Shown here one piece after another: positions 35,024-42,354 of a stretch of DNA of 64,000 nucleotides. Source of the stretch: UBA7803 sp963822255 (lineage in GTDB: Bacteria > Pseudomonadota > Gammaproteobacteria > Pseudomonadales > Azotimanducaceae); NCBI GenBank assembly GCA_963822255.1, contig CAWGGV010000008.1, positions 1,550,001 to 1,614,000 on the forward strand, read 5' to 3'. How positions within the stretch are numbered: the first letter of the stretch is position 1; each line of letters begins with the position of its first letter. A model generated the notes under the pieces. It was not told the DNA's origin, did not search any database, and saw only the letters and a program-made list of their open reading frames with translations. The position numbers were made by a program, and so were the translations under genes.

Positions 35024-36853
35024 ATGCGCCAGGACGGCTACGCAGATATCGAAGACTACGCGATCCTGTCCGACGGCCGTGTCACCGCGCTCGTCGCCCG
35101 GGACGGCACCATCGACTGGATGACCGCGCCGACCATGGGACGGAGCGGCGTCTTCTGGGCGCTGCTGGATTCGAAGCTCGGTGGACGATGGAGCCTTGCG
35201 CCCGCCGAGGCATTCACCGCCGAGCGCCGTTACCGTCCCCGCACCAACGTGCTGGAGACGACGTTCACCACGGCGCGCGGGGCTATCCGCGTCACCGATT
35301 CGCTGAACACCCTGCAGGGTGCGCCCCTGCCGTGGATCGAGCTCGCACGCCACATTCGGTGCCTGCGCGGCACCGTGACGGTGCGCTGGCGGGTGGAACC
35401 CCGCTTCGACTTCGGGCGCGCCGGAGTATCGTTGCGGCGCTGGAACGATTCAGTGATCGCGCGCGGCGGCCGCACTCATCTGGCGATCCGGGCATGGGAT
35501 TCGGGCGAACCGCACTGCGACACGGATGCCGTTTCGGGAGAACACGCGTTCCACGACGGCGAGAGCGGTCTGCTGGCGGGCCTGGTGGTCGACAACGAGC
35601 CGATTCCGTCGCCTGCGCGCGAGGAAATCGAGAGCCGGATCGACATCACGGCACAGGCGTGGCGCCGCTGGATCACCTCGGGCATCTATCCGTCCCGGTG
35701 GAAGGCCCAAGTCCAGCGCAGCGCCCTGGTGCTGAACGCGCTCACCTACGCGCCGTCCGGGGCCATCGCTGCCGCTGCCACCACCTCGCTGCCGGAGAGA
35801 CTGGGGGGAAAGCGCAACTTCGATTACCGGTTTTCCTGGGTGCGCGACTCGGCTTTCGCCATGGACGCCCTGACTCGCCTCGGGCTCGGCAACCAGGTGC
35901 ACGAGAACCTGTCGTGGCTTTTGAACGCAACCCGGCCGACCCATCCGCACATGTATCCCATCTACGCGCTCGACGGCAGCCGGGTGCGGCCTGAAACCAC
36001 CTCGCTGAAGCTGGACGGCTGGCGCGGCTCACGGCCGGTGCAGGAGGGCAATGGCGCCGCCGATCAGCTTCAGCTCGGCACCTACGGTGACGTGCTGGAG
36101 ACGATTCGTCTCTACTGCCGTCACGGCAACGCGCTGGACGAAGATACGGCCGCCCGGGTAGTCGAAATCGCCGACCTGGTGTGCGACCTCTGGCGGAAGG
36201 AAGACGCCAGCATCTGGGAGCTGTCCAGCTATCACCATTACACCACCTCGAAGATTCAGGCGTGGGGCGCCATCGACCGCGCCATGGGCCTGCTCGAAAT
36301 GAGCCAGATATCGCCGAGCGACGCGGCCGTTCGCCGGTGGCAGCGGGAACAGGAGGCGATTCGCGAGTTCGTCGAAGACCACTGCTGGTCCGACGAGCTG
36401 GGCTGCTATGCCTCCTATCCGGATTCCGGCGGCATCGACGCATCGATTCTGCTGAACGCACGGATCGGCTTCGTCGACCCGAACGGTGAAAGGATGCAGT
36501 CCACCATCGACGCGGTGCGCGAGCATCTGTCCGCGGGAGGGCCGCTGCTATATCGCTACACGGATGTGCGCGGCCGGGAAGGCGCGTTCGTCGCCTGCTC
36601 GTTCTGGCTGGCGCTCGCGCTGACCCGCGCAGGACGCATGGACGCGGCGCGGCGGCAGATGGACGCGATGGTCGCGCTCGCGAGCGACGTCGGCCTGTAC
36701 TCCGAGGAGATCGATCCGGAAAGCTCCGGCTTCCGCGGCAACATCCCTCAGGCGCTGAGCCACCTGGCGCTGATCAACGCCGCCCAGGTCTTCGCCCAGG
36801 TGCAGGAGCAAGGCATGTTCCCTGCCCGCGCCGCGCCCAACCTGTCCCGATAA
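35024..36853 (+). CDS. GH15-family glycosidase (glucoamylase/trehalase type)
   Basis: 609 aa from ATG 35024, four bases after nrdJ. N-terminal beta-sandwich domain (starting IEDYAILSDGRVTALVARDG, about 8-27), then the (alpha/alpha)6 barrel with RFSWVRDSAFAMDALTRLGL (about 268). The catalytic acid Glu is expected in ASIWELSSYHHYTTSKIQAW (about 400) and the base Glu in YSEEIDPESSGFRGNIPQAL (about 565). Bacterial members of this group hydrolyse trehalose or maltose-type sugars. It has no signal peptide, so it is cytoplasmic. The link to nrdJ is only positional. Confidence 0.85.
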   Translation: MRQDGYADIEDYAILSDGRVTALVARDGTIDWMTAPTMGRSGVFWALLDSKLGGRWSLAPAEAFTAERRYRPRTNVLETTFTTARGAIRVTDSLNTLQGAPLPWIELARHIRCLRGTVTVRWRVEPRFDFGRAGVSLRRWNDSVIARGGRTHLAIRAWDSGEPHCDTDAVSGEHAFHDGESGLLAGLVVDNEPIPSPAREEIESRIDITAQAWRRWITSGIYPSRWKAQVQRSALVLNALTYAPSGAIAAAATTSLPERLGGKRNFDYRFSWVRDSAFAMDALTRLGLGNQVHENLSWLLNATRPTHPHMYPIYALDGSRVRPETTSLKLDGWRGSRPVQEGNGAADQLQLGTYGDVLETIRLYCRHGNALDEDTAARVVEIADLVCDLWRKEDASIWELSSYHHYTTSKIQAWGAIDRAMGLLEMSQISPSDAAVRRWQREQEAIREFVEDHCWSDELGCYASYPDSGGIDASILLNARIGFVDPNGERMQSTIDAVREHLSAGGPLLYRYTDVRGREGAFVACSFWLALALTRAGRMDAARRQMDAMVALASDVGLYSEEIDPESSGFRGNIPQALSHLALINAAQVFAQVQEQGMFPARAAPNLSR

Positions 36854-36859
36854 AAGCCG

Positions 36860-37648
36860 ATGAAGGCGAAGCCGCCGTCTCTCGGCAAACGCTACGCCGA
36901 GCAGTTCCAGGACCGGGCCGTCGCCGCCGTCTACCGCAAGCGCCCGCCGTATCCCGCCGGCACGTTCGCCGTGATCGCCGACCTGTTCCCGCCGGGCAAC
37001 CGCTGTCTGCTCGAACTGGGCGCCGGAACGGGCGAGATCGCCATCCCTATGGCGGAGATCGCCGACCTGGTGCACGCCGTGGAGCCGTCCCGGGAGATGA
37101 TCTCCGTCGCGCGGACCATGCCCGGAGGGGAAGCGGTGCGCTGGTTCGGCGGCCCGGCAGAGGCGTTCACGTATCCGCGCGAATACGGCCTAATCGTCTG
37201 CGCCCAGAGCCTGCACTGGATGGACTGGCACGTGGTGCTGCCGGCCATGGCCGCAGCCCTCGATCCTGCTGGTTACCTGGTAATCGTGGGCCTGGACCTG
37301 CTCGCGTTGCCGCAATGGCGACAGGATCTGCTGGATATCATTCCTCGCTACTCGACCAACCGGGAGTTCGTCCCGTTCGACCTGATCAGCGGTCTCACCG
37401 AGCGGGGTCTGTTCGAGCAGCGCGGCTCGACCCGGATTGCAGGCGAGCCATTCGAACAGTCCATCGCCGACTTCATCGACTCCATCCACGCCAGGAACGG
37501 CTTCTCACGCGACCGAATGACCCCCGAAGCCGCCGACGCCTTCGACCGGGAGGTACGCGAACTGCTGGCGTGTCATCACCGGGACGGCGTCATCCGAGGC
37601 GCCATCGGCGCGGATGTAGTGTGGGGTGTGCCGAGACCGGGTAGCTGA
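36860..37648 (+). CDS. SAM-dependent methyltransferase
   Basis: 262 aa. Class I fold with glycine motif LLELGAGTGEIAIPMAE (about 50-66), acidic residue after beta-2 (HAVEPSREM), and a post-core region AQSLHWMDW typical of the UbiE/COQ5-like small-molecule methyltransferases. Substrate unknown. It lies 6 bp after the GH15 gene in the same direction and faces the zinc-finger gene tail to tail. Confidence 0.8.
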   Translation: MKAKPPSLGKRYAEQFQDRAVAAVYRKRPPYPAGTFAVIADLFPPGNRCLLELGAGTGEIAIPMAEIADLVHAVEPSREMISVARTMPGGEAVRWFGGPAEAFTYPREYGLIVCAQSLHWMDWHVVLPAMAAALDPAGYLVIVGLDLLALPQWRQDLLDIIPRYSTNREFVPFDLISGLTERGLFEQRGSTRIAGEPFEQSIADFIDSIHARNGFSRDRMTPEAADAFDREVRELLACHHRDGVIRGAIGADVVWGVPRPGS

Positions 37649-37659
37649 GCGGCGCCGAC

Positions 37660-38052
37660 TCAGGCGAACCGTTCCCAGGCCGCCTGGCGTGACATGTTCA
37701 GCGCCTTTCCTATGCGGGTCCAGCTCACGTCGCGCCGGCGAAGCTCGTCGATCTTCGCCTGCAGCCCCTCCCTCACGTTCTCCGCCGTGGTGAGGTTGCC
37801 GGGCAAGGTCGCCAGTAGCTCATCGTCCGACATGGGCTGCCAGCCTTGCCAGCCGACGGCAGGCGCCTGATTGTCCTCGTGGGCCAGGATGTCGTCACAC
37901 AGGGCGACGCACGCATCGCAGATGTAGACGCCGGGCCCGCCCACCAGCCGGGCAACCTCCAAGTGACTCTTGCCGCAGAAGCTGCAGCACGGTTCACCGT
38001 TGCCCGACGCCTTGGCTCTTCCTGACCGCTTCCCGCTCACCGTCTTCGCCAT
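37660..38052 (-). CDS. Stand-alone ClpX-type zinc-finger protein with HTH-like C-terminus
   Basis: 130 aa. The N-terminal zinc finger matches the ClpX N-domain: CSFCGKSHLEVARLVGGPG (Cys23, Cys26) and YICDACVALCDD (Cys45, Cys48). In place of an AAA+ domain there is a linker and a C-terminal helix pair, DVSWTRIGKALNMSRQAAWE (about 108-127), that reads like a helix-turn-helix. It could be a ClpXP adaptor or a small DNA-binding regulator. The sequence supports the domains, not the function. It lies downstream of the CYP153-MerR-PAS genes on the same strand, 135 bp away. Confidence 0.8.
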   Translation of the reverse strand: MAKTVSGKRSGRAKASGNGEPCCSFCGKSHLEVARLVGGPGVYICDACVALCDDILAHEDNQAPAVGWQGWQPMSDDELLATLPGNLTTAENVREGLQAKIDELRRRDVSWTRIGKALNMSRQAAWERFA

Positions 38053-38080
38053 GACCGCCGCTCACTCGCCGTTTCGGAGC

Positions 38081-38114
38081 GTCAAGCTTCTCTTGACAAT
38101 GCACTTTCGTCAAG
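38081..38114. promoter_or_regulatory. Triple GTCAAG/CTTGAC inverted repeat
   Basis: Reading the plus strand: GTCAAG (38081-38086), 5 bp, CTTGAC (38092-38097), 11 bp, GTCAAG (38109-38114). These are two overlapping palindromes sharing the middle half-site, 29 bases upstream of the zinc-finger gene start. The layout suggests an operator for a dimeric regulator. TTGAC could also serve as a -35 box, but no good -10 box is seen. The rest of 38053-38187 shows nothing else. Confidence 0.5.
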
Positions 38115-38187
38115 GCAGAGCACGTGTCCTGATCGTCCTGCACCTAGAACTCGCGGGTAGACACATCGCCGGCGACGCAAGCGGCGG

Positions 38188-38733
38188 TCACAGGCGGGAC
38201 CTCACCGCATTAGCGCAGTCGGGGCACATGCCGTGGCTGATGCGGGGCAACTCGGCCTCATCGAACAGCCCCATGACCTCGACCGCCCGCTCGACCTCCG
38301 CCCAGGACCCGTCCTCGAGCCGCACCCGCTTGCACCAGCTGCAGAGCGTGACGATGCCGGACCTGGCACGGCGATGCGCGGAAAGCAGCGCTACCGCGGG
38401 ACGGACCTCGATCCTCAGCAGGACGCCGGCCAGCAGCAGGTCACCGCCTTCGGCGGGAGCGACCAGCAGCTCCATGTAGCGACGCTGATCAGGCGAATCG
38501 CAGCGGAACGGCAACGTCACGGGACGGTGCCGAGAGCGCACGCTATCGAACACCAGCTGGTACAGGTGCCGCGTCGCTTCGCCATGGACGAAATCCCATA
38601 TCGACCGCCCGACCACGTGACTGCGATCGAGACCGGCGGCGTCATTGCCCGCCGCGAACGTCAACCAGGCGTCGTCCACCTCGATGATGTGGTCGCTGCG
38701 GTCGATGCGGTAACCATAGTGGGTGTGAGTCAT
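38188..38733 (-). CDS. PAS-like sensor protein with CxxC...CxxC tail
   Basis: 181 aa from ATG 38733. The N-terminal PAS-like region (about 1-115: YRIDRSDHIIEVDDAWLTFA, then GRSIWDF) is followed by a C-terminal segment with LCSWCKRVRLEDGSWAEVE and HGMCPDCANAV. That CSWCK...HGxCPxC tail is known from many PAS- and receiver-containing bacterial proteins and looks like a metal or redox site. No kinase or DNA-binding domain is present. It lies 25 bp after the MerR gene, probably in the same transcript, so it may sense a signal for CYP153 control. Confidence 0.75.
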   Translation of the reverse strand: MTHTHYGYRIDRSDHIIEVDDAWLTFAAGNDAAGLDRSHVVGRSIWDFVHGEATRHLYQLVFDSVRSRHRPVTLPFRCDSPDQRRYMELLVAPAEGGDLLLAGVLLRIEVRPAVALLSAHRRARSGIVTLCSWCKRVRLEDGSWAEVERAVEVMGLFDEAELPRISHGMCPDCANAVRSRL

Positions 38734-38758
38734 GCTCGCGGGGCCCGAGACGTCGTTC

Positions 38759-39472
38759 TCAGGACCTGTCTCTGCCGGCGTCGTCCAGCCTTTCGAAGAT
38801 GGCGCGCGTGCGCAACAGAACAATCAGCTCGTTGCCGAGTCGCACGCCCTCGGCGCCGAGCTCCGCGGCCTGACGGGTTTGCATTTGCCCCGCGAGGCGC
38901 TCGAGGAACAGGTCCACCTCCTGCCGCGCCAGCCAGCGGGTCATCTCAACGTAGGTCGACAGGGTGGAAGGTGCGTAGCCCCGCTCGCGGGTGAAGCCCG
39001 CCGACCGAAGCCGTCCCCATACGTCGACGATGGCGGCGTCACGAAAGTCGATGCAGTCGCCGCCGCGGACGCTGATGATGCCCAGCTCGGCCAACTCCCG
39101 GACCTCGTCGGGCGCCAGCCCCGCCAGTGCCGCCACCTGCGCCAGCGGCCGCGCCGGCTCCGGCGTTGCGCCATCCACCAGCGCCGGCAGCAGGTGCTCG
39201 AGGCCCGGCATGGCCACACTCGCAGTCAACACGTCCGCGCTCTCGTGATCGAGCAGGTTGCGGATCACCGACAGCGGCAGAAACCGCCGCTCCTGCAGAT
39301 GCTTGATGGCACGTATGCGCGCTACGTGCTCGTCGGTGTAAAACGCCACGTTGCGCTTCGGCCGCTCCGGCTCCGGCAGCAGACCTTCGTTGATGTAGTA
39401 ACGGATGGCCTCGCGGCCGACCCCGGTCTCCGCCTCGAGATCCTTCATCTTGAGGCGCCGGTTGTCGGTCAC
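38759..39472 (-). CDS. MerR-family transcriptional regulator
   Basis: 237 aa from GTG 39472, chosen because AGGA is 5 bases upstream and the gap to the P450 gene is then 8 bp. ATG 39442 is an alternative; the open frame further upstream overlaps CYP153. The winged-helix N-terminus is LKMKDLEAETGVGREAIRYY, then INEGLLPEPERPKRNVAFY (about 9-48), with a coiled-coil dimerisation helix after it. The long C-terminal effector domain (about 90-237) is unlike the short metal-binding MerR type, so an organic ligand is more likely. Confidence 0.85.
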   Translation of the reverse strand: MTDNRRLKMKDLEAETGVGREAIRYYINEGLLPEPERPKRNVAFYTDEHVARIRAIKHLQERRFLPLSVIRNLLDHESADVLTASVAMPGLEHLLPALVDGATPEPARPLAQVAALAGLAPDEVRELAELGIISVRGGDCIDFRDAAIVDVWGRLRSAGFTRERGYAPSTLSTYVEMTRWLARQEVDLFLERLAGQMQTRQAAELGAEGVRLGNELIVLLRTRAIFERLDDAGRDRS

Positions 39473-39480
39473 CTCGGTCC

Positions 39481-40722
39481 TCAGCGCGCGTGCAGCCGCA
39501 CGGGCATGCTCGCGTAGCCCTTGACGAAGTTCGAGCACACCCGCTCCGGCTCACCGGTGACTTCCACGTGGTGAAACCGCTGCATGATCTCTTCCCAGAG
39601 GATGCGTAGCTGCATCTCCGCCAGACGATTGCCCATGCAGCGATGAACGCCGAATCCGAACGAGACGTGCTGGCGGGCGTTGGGCCGGTCGATGACGAGC
39701 CGGTGCGCATCCTCGAAGATCGCCTCGTCCCGATTGCCGGAGACATACCACATGACCACCCGATCGCCGGCGCGGATCTGTTTGCCGCCGAGCTCGCTGT
39801 CCACCAGCGCGGTCCGACGCATGTGCGCCAGCGGCGTCTGCCAGCGGATGATCTCCGAGACCATGTTCGGGATGATCTTCGGATCCCGGCGCAGCTTGGC
39901 GTACTCGTCGGGGAACTGGTTCAGGGCGTAGACGCCGCCGGAGATGGAGTTGCGGGTGGTGTCGTTGCCGCCGACGATGAGCAGCACCAGATTGCCCAGG
40001 TACTCGAGCGGCTCCATCTGCTGAAACGCCTCGCTGTGGGCCATCATCGACACGAAGTCGTTGCCCGGCTGCTGCTTTCGCTCCTCCCACAGACGGTTGA
40101 AGTAGGCGAGGCAGTCCATCAGCTGCTGTCGCCGGTATTCCTCCGACATGCGGGTCGAGCCAACCTGCTCGGGCGACGATGTTGCGCAGTCCGACCAGTG
40201 GGTGAGCTTCCGGCGCTCTTCGAACGGGAAATCGAACAGCGTCGCCAGCATCTGGGTGGTGAGCTCGATGGAGACCCGGTCCACCCAGTCGAACTCCTCG
40301 CCCACCGGCAGCGAGTCGAGAATGTCGGCCACCCGGCCGCGGATCGCCGGCTCCAGAAGCGCCAGGTTCTTAGGCGACACGGCGCCAACGACGCCCTTAC
40401 GCTGCTCGTCGTGCCTGGGAGGGTCCATGGCGATGAACATCGGCAGGGTGAAATCTTCGGCGGGATCGCCGATGACGATGGTGGGCACCGACGAGAACAA
40501 CTCGTGTTGGGTGTCCACGTACTTGATGTCGTTGAACCGGGTGATGGACCAGTAGGCGCCGAACGGGCTGTCGGCGTTGTAGTGGATGGGATCCTCGCGG
40601 CGCAGCCGCTCGAAGTACGGCCAGTGGGCGTCGTGTTCGTAAAGGGTGCTGTCGGAGACGTCGATCTCCTCGAGTGGCATGGCCCAGGGGTCGGTGGCGT
40701 GGGTGTGGACGGCCTCGGTCAT
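39481..40722 (-). CDS. Cytochrome P450 of the CYP153 type (alkane/fatty acid terminal hydroxylase)
   Basis: 413 aa from ATG 40722 (AGGAGA upstream). The I-helix oxygen-activation motif is LLIVGGNDTTRNSISGG, ExxR is in EIIRWQTPLAHMRRTA, and the heme ligand Cys362 is in FGFGVHRCMGNRLAEMQL. The segments FIAMDPPRHDEQRKGVV, FDWVDRVSIELTTQMLATLF and LSGNRDE-like YVSGNRDEAIF are hallmarks of CYP153A proteins, which hydroxylate terminal carbons of medium-chain alkanes. CYP153 needs a ferredoxin and a ferredoxin reductase; neither is encoded nearby. Family assignment rests on remembered motifs. Confidence 0.88.
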   Translation of the reverse strand: MTEAVHTHATDPWAMPLEEIDVSDSTLYEHDAHWPYFERLRREDPIHYNADSPFGAYWSITRFNDIKYVDTQHELFSSVPTIVIGDPAEDFTLPMFIAMDPPRHDEQRKGVVGAVSPKNLALLEPAIRGRVADILDSLPVGEEFDWVDRVSIELTTQMLATLFDFPFEERRKLTHWSDCATSSPEQVGSTRMSEEYRRQQLMDCLAYFNRLWEERKQQPGNDFVSMMAHSEAFQQMEPLEYLGNLVLLIVGGNDTTRNSISGGVYALNQFPDEYAKLRRDPKIIPNMVSEIIRWQTPLAHMRRTALVDSELGGKQIRAGDRVVMWYVSGNRDEAIFEDAHRLVIDRPNARQHVSFGFGVHRCMGNRLAEMQLRILWEEIMQRFHHVEVTGEPERVCSNFVKGYASMPVRLHAR

Positions 40723-40743
40723 GACGGCTCTCCTGTGCCGGGC

Positions 40744-40785
40744 GTGTGGGAGCGGCGCGGTAGCGACAGCCTGCTGGTCGCGACC
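40744..40785 (+). repeat. Degenerate REP-like element
   Basis: TGTGGGAGCGGCGCGGTAGCGACAG... ends CTGGTCGCGAC. The head and tail match the REP family but the middle is expanded. It lies in the CYP153-trmL divergent gap, just upstream of a TATACT -10-like box (40802-40807) that may serve trmL. Confidence 0.5.
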
Positions 40786-40840
40786 CACCGTATTGCGGAC
40801 CTATACTACGCGTTTTGGTGAAGCCCCGGAAGCGTTTCTC

Positions 40841-41305
40841 ATGCCTCTCGACGTCGCCCTGTACGAGCCGGAGATCCCGCCGAACACCGGCAATGTGATC
40901 CGCCTGTGTGCGAACACCGGCGCGCGCCTGCACCTGATTCGTCCGTTGGGTTTCGAGCTCAGCGACCGGCGGCTGAAGCGAGCCGGTCTCGATTACCACG
41001 AGTGGGTACGCACGACCGTGCACGACGACCTGGACGCCTGCCTCGCCGCCGTCCTTCCGAACCGGGTGTTCGCGTTCTCGACCCGCGGCGCGCGCAGCAG
41101 CTTCGAGGCACGATTCGCGCCGGGCGATCTGCTGCTGTTCGGGCCGGAGACCCGCGGTCTGCCCGATCACTTGCTGGACTCGATTCCCGCCGAGCGGCGC
41201 CTGCGCATCCCCATGGTGGCAGGGTCACGCAGCATCAATCTATCGAACGCGGTGGCGGTCGCCGTCTACGAGGCGTGGCGGCAGATGGGATTCGTCACGA
41301 TGTAG
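40841..41305 (+). CDS. trmL: tRNA (cytidine/uridine-34-2'-O)-methyltransferase
   Basis: 154 aa. Small SPOUT methyltransferase that 2'-O-methylates the wobble base of tRNA-Leu. It begins MPLDVALYEPEIPPNTGNVI (N-terminal substrate motif) and carries the knot sequences LLFGPETRGLP and RIPMVAGSRSINLSNAVAVA. The length is that of TrmL rather than the longer TrmJ. GGAAG is upstream of ATG 40841. Confidence 0.96.
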   Translation: MPLDVALYEPEIPPNTGNVIRLCANTGARLHLIRPLGFELSDRRLKRAGLDYHEWVRTTVHDDLDACLAAVLPNRVFAFSTRGARSSFEARFAPGDLLLFGPETRGLPDHLLDSIPAERRLRIPMVAGSRSINLSNAVAVAVYEAWRQMGFVTM

Positions 41306-41318
41306 GGAGCCGGCGCGT

Positions 41319-41804
41319 CTAGTGCGTCGCCTCGGCGCGCTGGCGACGCAGCGCTTCCGCGTAGAGCGCCTCGAAGTTCACCGGGGCCAGGTGCACGGCG
41401 GGGAAGCCACCCTTGATCACCAGGCTGTCCACGGTTTCCCGTACGTAGGGAAACAGCGTGCCGGGGCACAACGTGCCGAGCACGTGCTGGCGTTGGGGAG
41501 CGTCCAGACCCGTGACCTGAAATACCCCGGCCTGCTGGATCTCCGCGATGTAGGCGTTGCGTCCGCCTTCGGTTCTGGCATGCACGGTCACCGACAGCAC
41601 CACTTCGTAGCGCTCGTCGCCGAGCTGGCTGGTGCGGGTGTTGATGTCGAGCTGGAAGTCCGGCTTCCAGGGCTCGCCGAACACGTCCGGCGAGCGTGGG
41701 TTCTCGAATGAAGCGTCCTTGAGGTATAGCCGCTCGAGCAGCACCTGCCCTCCGCCGAGGTCCTCGGGTGCGGTTTCCGGTGCGTCGCCGCCCTGGTCGC
41801 TCAT
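41319..41804 (-). CDS. secB: Protein-export chaperone SecB
   Basis: 161 aa. It keeps preproteins unfolded and hands them to SecA. It contains LYLKDASFENPRSPDVF near residue 27, LGTLCPGTLFPYVRETVDSL and GGFPAVHLAPVNFEALY. It lies 4 bp after the rhodanese gene on the same strand, in the common rhodanese-(grx)-secB neighbourhood; no glutaredoxin gene is present between them here. It is convergent with trmL. Confidence 0.97.
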   Translation of the reverse strand: MSDQGGDAPETAPEDLGGGQVLLERLYLKDASFENPRSPDVFGEPWKPDFQLDINTRTSQLGDERYEVVLSVTVHARTEGGRNAYIAEIQQAGVFQVTGLDAPQRQHVLGTLCPGTLFPYVRETVDSLVIKGGFPAVHLAPVNFEALYAEALRRQRAEATH

Positions 41805-41808
41805 CGGC

Positions 41809-42225
41809 TCATCCTTTCACTACAGGCAGGTTCTGGTTCCGCCACTCGGCCATCCCACCCGTCAGGCGGCTGACATTCTGGAAGCCCCGCTTGCGCAGCA
41901 GTGTCCCGGCGGTGCCGGCGTTCTGCCCCACCTTACAAGCCACCACCACCGGTCGGTCGCGGTACTTGTCGAGCTCGGAAAGACGGCTCTCGAGCGCGTT
42001 GTGAGGGATGTTGACGGCTCCGGCAATGTGGCCGGCGCTGAACTCCTGGCGCTCGCGCACGTCCACCACCACCGCATCGCTCCGATTGACCATGTTGACC
42101 AGCTCCTGCGGGCTCACCGACTGGCCGCCCCGCCGCGACTCGTTGCGGATGAACAGCGCCAGCAGCAGCACGAAGGCGCCCACCAGGTACGGATGATTGC
42201 CGATGAACTCGAAGAGTCTTGCCAT
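41809..42225 (-). CDS. Membrane-anchored rhodanese-like protein
   Basis: 138 aa from ATG 42225. One N-terminal membrane helix (about 11-27, HPYLVGAFVLLLALFI), then a rhodanese domain with VVVDVRERQEFSAGHIAGAV and active loop ACKVGQNAG; the catalytic Cys is Cys97. Equivalent to the YibN-type gene next to secB and gpmI in related genomes. Sulfurtransferase activity is likely, substrate unknown. A much longer open frame continues upstream against gpmI, but that part is a shadow. Confidence 0.9.
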   Translation of the reverse strand: MARLFEFIGNHPYLVGAFVLLLALFIRNESRRGGQSVSPQELVNMVNRSDAVVVDVRERQEFSAGHIAGAVNIPHNALESRLSELDKYRDRPVVVACKVGQNAGTAGTLLRKRGFQNVSRLTGGMAEWRNQNLPVVKG

Positions 42226-42261
42226 GAACGGGGGTAGCGGCCGGAATTGCGAAAGCGCGGG

Positions 42262-42267
42262 ATTATA
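42262..42267 (-). promoter_or_regulatory. -10 box for the rhodanese-secB unit
   Basis: A perfect TATAAT on the minus strand, about 37 bases before the rhodanese ATG. No good -35 box is visible at 16-18 bp, so the promoter would be activator-dependent or weak. Confidence 0.4.
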
Positions 42268-42354
42268 CACACCCCGGCGGCCGGCCGAAGCCGCGGTCCC
42301 GCGCCCGGACGACTCTGGTAAACTGCAGCGCCCTCCGGCTGAGAGACGGAAAGC

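Noticed and set aside
33304..35025. 573-codon minus-strand frame opposite nrdJ
   Set aside because: nrdJ on the plus strand has all catalytic motifs; the antisense frame has no recognisable domain.
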